DNA of 64,000 bases, from the NCBI GenBank assembly GCA_043770095.1, contig JAYVIR010000081.1:124001-188000 (forward strand), given 5' to 3'. Shown here piece by piece: positions 59,634-64,000 of this stretch. Source of the stretch: JBGSUZ01 sp043770095 (GTDB lineage: Bacteria; Bacillota; Clostridia; Peptostreptococcales; Acidaminobacteraceae). The first letter of the stretch is position 1. Every line of letters starts with the position of its first letter. The notes under the pieces were generated by a model. The model was given only the letters and a program-made list of their open reading frames with translations, did no database searches and was not told the origin of the DNA. A program made the position numbers and the translations under genes.

Positions 59634-60905
59634 TTACTTTTCGTTTAACAATCCAAACTTATCAAGCGTAGCAAGCATCAAGCTGAGCAAAATGCCGATT
59701 ATCGTTGCAAGTCCCATTCCCGATAAAGAAACCGCAGAACCCAATTGTATATGAGCGCCGCTAAGGCCAACGATAAGTACAGTTGCAGTCAAAACTAAAT
59801 TCTTCGGTTTGCTGTAATCCACCTTTGACTCGACAAGCATTCTGATACCAGATGCTGCAATAACACCAAAGAGAAGGAGTGATATGCCGCCCATAACCGG
59901 ACTTGGAATGGTTGTAATCGCCGCAGAAACCTTACCAAGAAAAGCAAGACCAATGGAAAGTACGGCCGCGCCGCCGATTACCCAAACGCTGTAAACTTTT
60001 GTGATTGCCATAACGCCAATATTCTCACCATACGTTGTCGTTGGTACAGAGCCGAAAAGACCTGAAAGTGTTGTCGATATGCCATCGCCCATCAATGAAC
60101 GGTGTAATCCAGGATCTTTTGTTAAATCTCTGCCCACTATATTGCTCGTCACCACTAAGTGACCAATATGTTCTGCAATGACCACTAACGCTGCTGGAAT
60201 AATGGTTAAAATCGCCATAAAGTTGAATTTAGGGGTATAGATTGTCGGCATTGCAAACCATGGTGCTGCCGAAATCACATCAAAACTCACCAAGCCTGTA
60301 AAGAATGCAAGTACATAGCCAAAGAGGACGCCAATCAAGATTGGAATGACTGATAAGAAACCTCTGAATACAACCGTACCCAAAATGACAACGAGCAATG
60401 TGCTCACTGAAACCAATAATACTTTAGGATCCATATACAATTGAGGATTATTCGTATCAAGTACCAAACCTGCCATTTTAGCAGCGACTGGTGCTAATTC
60501 CAGACCAATAATGGTGACAATCGCACCCATGACTGCTGGCGGGAAGACCACATCAATCCATTTGATGCCAGCGTACTTAATAATCAACGCCACTGCTATA
60601 AAAATTAAACCCGAAACGACAAACCCACCGAGTGCGGTCTGATAATCATACTGTGCCAAAACGGCAAATACGGGTGATAAGAACGCAAAGCTTGAACCAA
60701 GAAATGCTGGGATTTTTTGTTTTGTAATGACAATATAAATGAGCGTCCCGATTCCGTTAAGTAACAAAACCGTTGCTGGATCAATCTTAAATAGAATTGG
60801 AACGAGAACTGAAGCGCCAAACATGGCAAAAAGGTGTTGCAAACTCAAAGGCAATGTTTCTAAAAATGGTAATCTTTCTTCCACTTGTATCACGCGTTTA
60901 CTCAT
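59634..60905 (-). CDS. uraA: uracil permease (NCS2 family)
   Basis: The 423-residue protein has about 12-14 hydrophobic segments and the UraA signatures 'LSLQHLFAMFGASVLVPIL', 'IPAFLGSSFAFLSPV', 'VIAEHIGHLVVTSNIVGRD' (substrate-binding Glu) and 'VPTTTYGENIGVMAITKV'. It imports uracil with protons. GGGGGAA precedes the ATG. A PyrR-like binding hairpin just upstream suggests control by pyrimidine levels. Confidence 0.92.
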   Translation of the reverse strand: MSKRVIQVEERLPFLETLPLSLQHLFAMFGASVLVPILFKIDPATVLLLNGIGTLIYIVITKQKIPAFLGSSFAFLSPVFAVLAQYDYQTALGGFVVSGLIFIAVALIIKYAGIKWIDVVFPPAVMGAIVTIIGLELAPVAAKMAGLVLDTNNPQLYMDPKVLLVSVSTLLVVILGTVVFRGFLSVIPILIGVLFGYVLAFFTGLVSFDVISAAPWFAMPTIYTPKFNFMAILTIIPAALVVIAEHIGHLVVTSNIVGRDLTKDPGLHRSLMGDGISTTLSGLFGSVPTTTYGENIGVMAITKVYSVWVIGGAAVLSIGLAFLGKVSAAITTIPSPVMGGISLLLFGVIAASGIRMLVESKVDYSKPKNLVLTATVLIVGLSGAHIQLGSAVSLSGMGLATIIGILLSLMLATLDKFGLLNEK

Positions 60906-60925
60906 AATTTAATTCCCCCACTTAT

Positions 60926-60939
60926 TGTCTCTCTGGACA
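60926..60939 (-). promoter_or_regulatory. candidate PyrR-binding hairpin
   Basis: On the minus strand TGTCCAGAGAGACA folds as a four-base stem with loop CAGAGA and matches the PyrR recognition sequence UCCAGAGAGG in all but the last base. It ends 21 bases before the uraA ATG, close to the ribosome binding site, so translational repression is more likely than an antiterminator mechanism; no terminator hairpin was seen here. Confidence 0.6.
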
Positions 60940-61023
60940 TATTTAAAGTTCAATCACTTTTACACTAAAAACTAGATTATCAGAAAAATGAACACGTGTC
61001 TAGTCCTTTATTAACCAACCCGT

Positions 61024-61053
61024 AAAAAAACAGGCGCAAATGATTTGCACCTG
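61024..61053 (-). terminator. rho-independent terminator of serS
   Basis: On the minus strand CAGGTGCAAA and TTTGCGCCTG pair across a short loop and are followed by seven T. Confidence 0.88.
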
Positions 61054-61065
61054 TCATAAAACAAT

Positions 61066-62340
61066 TTACTTAATCACTTCTACGCCGCCCATATAGCCTT
61101 GAATCGCTTTAGGAATAAGCACAGAGCCATCCGCCTGCTGATAGTTCTCCAAAATAGCTGCAAATGTTCTTCCAACTGCAAGCCCTGAGCCATTCAACGT
61201 ATGGATAAAATTAACCTTACCGGTTTCTTGGTCTCTATAGCGAATATTGGCACGTCTCGCTTGGAAATCTTCGAAATTTGAACAAGAAGAAATTTCAACA
61301 TAACGGTTGTAACTTGGCATCCAAACTTCAATATCGTATGTCTTTGCAGAAGAGAATCCAAGATCGCCAGTACAGAGTTGAACCACGCGATAAGGCAGTT
61401 CCAAACGCTTAAGCACTTCTTCCGCCGCAAGTAACAAACTTTCCAATTCGCTATAAGAATTTTCTGGTTTAACGAATTTTACGAGTTCCACTTTGTTGAA
61501 CTGATGCTGACGAATCAAGCCTCTTGTGTCTCTGCCCGCAGAACCCGCTTCTTTTCTAAAGCAAGGCGTGAACGCCGTGTGATAAATCGGAAGCATCGCT
61601 TCATCTAAAATTTCGTCCATGTAAAGATTCGTTACCGGCACTTCAGCAGTCGGAATTAAGAAGAAGTCTTTTGCAGGAATATTAAACATATCCTCTTCAA
61701 ACTTAGGAAGTTGACCGGTTCCCGTCATCGCCGCACGGTTCACCATATAAGGCGGCAAAATTTCAATATAATTGTGTTCGCCAGTATGAAGGTCCAACAT
61801 GAAATTGTATAAAGATCTTTCTAGTCTTGCCCCAAAACCTTTATAAACCGTAAATCTAGCGCCCGCAATCTTGCTCGCTCTTTCAAAATCTAAAATATTC
61901 AAATCTGATCCCAGATCCCAGTGTGCTTTAATTTCAAAATCAAACGTTTTCGGAACGCCCCATTTTCTGATCTCTCGATTGTCTTCATCTGTGTTTCCAA
62001 TAGGTGTTTCTGGGTTTGGCGTATTGGGAATTCCCAACAAACTCTCTTGCATCTCTACTTCAATTTCGCTCACTTGGAGGTCCAAAACTTTTATTTCTTC
62101 TGAGAGTTGCTTCATTTCATTCATGAGCTCAGTCGTGTCTTCCCCTTTTTTCTTCAGTTCAGGAATTTGCTTAGACGCAACTTTCTGCTCATTTTTCATT
62201 TTTTCAACTCTGGCTAAAAGATCTCTGCGGTTCGTGTCCAGTTCTGCCACTCTTGCAAGTCCGTAATCGCCCTTTGCGCGCATTTCTAAAAGTGTCTTTA
62301 CCTCGTCATAATTTTCTCTAATTCTACGAATATCTAACAT
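61066..62340 (-). CDS. serS: seryl-tRNA synthetase
   Basis: The 424-residue class II synthetase has an N-terminal antiparallel coiled-coil arm (about 30-100), motif 1 around 'RSLYNFMLDLHT', motif 2 in 'TPCFRKEAGSAGRDTRGLIR' and motif 3 in 'GSGLAVGRTFAAILEN'. It charges tRNA-Ser and, in Sec-using bacteria, also tRNA-Sec. GGAGG precedes the ATG. A serine-type T-box leader controls it. Confidence 0.96.
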   Translation of the reverse strand: MLDIRRIRENYDEVKTLLEMRAKGDYGLARVAELDTNRRDLLARVEKMKNEQKVASKQIPELKKKGEDTTELMNEMKQLSEEIKVLDLQVSEIEVEMQESLLGIPNTPNPETPIGNTDEDNREIRKWGVPKTFDFEIKAHWDLGSDLNILDFERASKIAGARFTVYKGFGARLERSLYNFMLDLHTGEHNYIEILPPYMVNRAAMTGTGQLPKFEEDMFNIPAKDFFLIPTAEVPVTNLYMDEILDEAMLPIYHTAFTPCFRKEAGSAGRDTRGLIRQHQFNKVELVKFVKPENSYSELESLLLAAEEVLKRLELPYRVVQLCTGDLGFSSAKTYDIEVWMPSYNRYVEISSCSNFEDFQARRANIRYRDQETGKVNFIHTLNGSGLAVGRTFAAILENYQQADGSVLIPKAIQGYMGGVEVIK

Positions 62341-62611
62341 CTTTTTACCTCCTTTTTTCCATTTTGGACAACAAAAAAAGCCCCATCGTCACCTTGGTCA
62401 AGGGACGAGAAGCCTAAATTTCCCGCGTTGCCACCCTAATTGGCGCCATAAAACGCCCATCTTGGTAGTGTGTTAACGGACACTAACCGTTTGACATTAC
62501 TCAAAAGCTCCTGAGCGGATTCCAAAGCACTCTAGATCGACTTTCACCAATTCGCCGACTCTCTACACCATCGTTCTTTGTACTATTCTCATTCAACACT
62601 TTTTATAGATT
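62341..62611 (-). ncRNA. T-box leader of serS
   Basis: The T-box AGGGTGGCAACGCGG (62437-62423) is followed by a terminator stem ending in GGGGC and seven T (62382-62376). Upstream, stem I has AGAGAG and GGTGAAAG motifs, and TCC at 62519-62517 is a plausible serine specifier. The gene-free interval 62341-62651 is filled by this leader and its promoter. Confidence 0.9.
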
Positions 62612-62617
62612 TCCAAC

Positions 62618-62646
62618 ATCTTAGCACATATCTCGGTAGACTTCAA
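62618..62646 (-). promoter_or_regulatory. sigma-A promoter of serS leader
   Basis: On the minus strand TTGAAG (62646-62641), 17 bases, TAAGAT (62623-62618), just after the end of the small helix-turn-helix gene. Confidence 0.65.
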
Positions 62647-62651
62647 TAGCC

Positions 62652-62897
62652 TTATACCCTATTTTTAAGGTAATTAAAGACCAATCGATCCACTTCTTCA
62701 ATTTCTTTTTTGAGCTGCTTTGGTTTGATGTTGAGTATTTTGATCATTTCTTTAAAAGTAACCGAGCCTTTTCCATCGAGTCCATAGCGAAGACGAATCA
62801 TCTTTTGCTTGTCCTCAGAGAGTTTAAGCGCTTCTACCATTTGCCCCATCACCATTTGGAGTTGATCGCTTGAAGGTTGCATCATCGTGTTAATCAC
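62652..62897 (-). CDS. small sigma-region-4-like helix-turn-helix protein
   Basis: The 81-residue protein contains 'KQKMIRLRYGLDGKGSVTFK' followed by 'MIKILNIKPKQLKKEIEEVD', which resembles sigma-70 region 4 (-35 recognition helices) without the rest of a sigma factor. The start is GTG at 62897, overlapping the stop of a 42-codon gene upstream as GTGA, which points to translational coupling; ATG codons four and five codons later are alternatives with weaker sites. Possible role: small transcription regulator. Confidence 0.65.
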   Translation of the reverse strand: MINTMMQPSSDQLQMVMGQMVEALKLSEDKQKMIRLRYGLDGKGSVTFKEMIKILNIKPKQLKKEIEEVDRLVFNYLKNRV

Positions 62898-63022
62898 TTC
62901 TTTCTATAGCGTTTTCCTGTGGTCTTTGAAATATGGCCACTCATCAAATAGCTTGTAAGATTCAAATCTTCTTGTGATTTAGAAGCGAAGAGCTTTCTAA
63001 ATAAATTCTTTAAAAACTTCAT
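62894..63022 (-). CDS. 42-residue basic small protein
   Basis: ATG at 63022 with AAGGTG nine bases upstream opens a 42-codon frame beginning 'MKFLKNLFRKLFASKSQEDL' and ending 'SKTTGKRYRKK'. The first 14 residues form a basic amphipathic helix. Its TGA overlaps the GTG start of the next gene by four bases, a sign of a two-gene operon. No family is recognised. Confidence 0.6.
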   Translation of the reverse strand: MKFLKNLFRKLFASKSQEDLNLTSYLMSGHISKTTGKRYRKK

Positions 63023-63126
63023 CAATTTCCACACCTTAATTATTATTTATTCATTTTATATTTTATGATAAGCGCTGAGGAAGTTCAAGACTTGTATTTC
63101 TAAAATTTGTATGGACGTAATTATAT

Positions 63127-63909
63127 TTATAAAAACTTATATAAATTCAAAAGCCGTTGAGATTGAAGCACCAAATCCATCCCACCAGAATTAATAATTT
63201 CAATGGTCGATTCATGCCGCGTCGTCTCGTGATCGTTTCTCTCTTCTAACACCTGAAGCAGGTGCTTTACCGTTCCTAAATTGCCATCAAAAATTTCGAC
63301 GCCTTCTCCCATCACATTCTTAACCATTTCTCTTAAGAAAACAAAATGGGTGCAGCCTAATACAACGGCCTTCACATCCGAATAATCGACCTCATTTAAG
63401 CACGCTCTAATCGCTAGTTCCGCTTCTTCGCCCTCAGTAATGCCACTCTCCACCAACTTCACCAAACTTGGACAAGCCAGCTGCAACACCTTTCTTTCAA
63501 CTGCCACTTGATCGCAGAGCGTTAAAAATTTTTCTTCCTTCAACGTCATTTCAGTCGCCATCACAAGAACCGCACCAACGCTCATCGTTTCAACCGCCGG
63601 TTTTAGGGCTGGTTCTATCCCGATGACAGGAATCTGTGGGTACTTATCCCTCAAATAACCCGCTGCCGCAGAAGTTGCCGTGTTGCAAGCAATCACAATC
63701 GCTTTAACATCTCGGGCAATAAAATGCTCGCAAATAGCCTCTGAAAGCTTAATCACTTCGTCCTTAGTCTTAGTCCCATAAGGGGCATTGGCTGAATCAC
63801 CATAATAGATAAAATTTTCAGTTGGCAACCAGCGAATTGCTTCTCCAAGAACAGATATGCCACCCATACCTGAATCAAAAATACCTATTGGTCTACTTTT
63901 ATCCACCAT
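63127..63909 (-). CDS. murI: glutamate racemase
   Basis: The 260-residue protein has 'PIGIFDSGMGGISVLGEAI', 'FIYYGDSANAPYGTK', the first catalytic Cys in 'AIVIACNTATSAAA' and the second in 'AVVLGCTHFVFLREM'. It makes D-glutamate for peptidoglycan. The start at 63909 follows AAGGTGG; an upstream in-frame GTG overlaps that site. The last 82 bases of the window upstream of it contain only AT-rich promoter-like sequence (a TATAAT on the minus strand near 63939). Confidence 0.95.
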   Translation of the reverse strand: MVDKSRPIGIFDSGMGGISVLGEAIRWLPTENFIYYGDSANAPYGTKTKDEVIKLSEAICEHFIARDVKAIVIACNTATSAAAGYLRDKYPQIPVIGIEPALKPAVETMSVGAVLVMATEMTLKEEKFLTLCDQVAVERKVLQLACPSLVKLVESGITEGEEAELAIRACLNEVDYSDVKAVVLGCTHFVFLREMVKNVMGEGVEIFDGNLGTVKHLLQVLEERNDHETTRHESTIEIINSGGMDLVLQSQRLLNLYKFL

Positions 63910-64000
63910 TTTATCCACCTTCCTTGCCCCTATATTATATTACATTCTGATTCTCATTGAAATAGTCCATTTTATCAACATATCAACAGTTGACTTGTGT

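Overview
The window reads as a piece of a low-to-mid G+C Firmicutes chromosome, most likely an anaerobic, Spo0A-containing member of the Clostridia. The evidence is a hybrid-cluster protein, a 2-hydroxyacyl-CoA dehydratase-like protein with its activase, T-box leaders, a Spo0A-box-controlled abrB, and a gene with an in-frame UGA that looks like selenocysteine. The genus is not shown by the sequence; a Fusibacter/Acidaminobacter-like organism is only a guess. Nearly every gene has a strong GGAGG-type ribosome binding site, and GTG or TTG starts are common. I saw no rRNA, tRNA, CRISPR array, phage or intact insertion sequence.

Layout. 1-8.7 kb: a hicB fragment, the 5-oxoprolinase genes pxpA and a fused pxpBC, two acetyltransferases, an aldose-epimerase-like gene, a DUF975 membrane protein, an M42 peptidase and a free-methionine-sulfoxide reductase. 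8.8-19.6 kb: a TasA/camelysin-type secreted-protein locus. It has six proteins with SipW-type signal peptides, a Ser/His signal peptidase carrying a large polytopic N-terminal region, a DUF5305 protein, a two-component system, and a PilT-like ATPase with altered catalytic motifs encoded between the regulator and the kinase. Three of the secreted-protein genes share one palindromic upstream element at fixed spacing. 19.6-24.6 kb: a CsoR/CstR-family sensor and two tandem CoA-disulfide-reductase/rhodanese proteins, one extended by TusA and DsrE2 domains. 24.7-34.3 kb: a stalk-domain protein, two decayed acetyltransferase genes, pstSCA without pstB preceded by a secreted propeller-like protein, and a heterodimeric ABC exporter. 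34.5-42.7 kb: a double-cubane-type dehydratase pair, an MFS transporter, a GyrI-like protein, hcp with its ferredoxin and a divergent Crp/Fnr regulator, and a glutaredoxin.

42.8-43.4 kb holds a HesB/IscA-like gene with in-frame UGA at the cysteine position (probable selenoprotein), driven by a promoter and G/C-tract operator nearly identical to those of the CoA-disulfide-reductase operon, followed by a cluster of DnaA boxes in front of recU. From 43.4 kb to the end the genes are the housekeeping set found near the origin in Firmicutes: recU, rsmA, rnmV, a G5/3D-domain protein, tatD, metG (T-box), abrB, rsmI, trmN, ricT, holB, darA, lepB, a basic-amino-acid decarboxylase, an aspartate aminotransferase, uraA (PyrR site), serS (T-box), a small two-gene unit and murI.

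The strongest candidates for undescribed biology are the TasA-like locus with its degenerate PilT-like protein and shared operator, and the proposed persulfide/metal-responsive regulon that joins the CoA-disulfide reductases to a selenocysteine-containing HesB protein.
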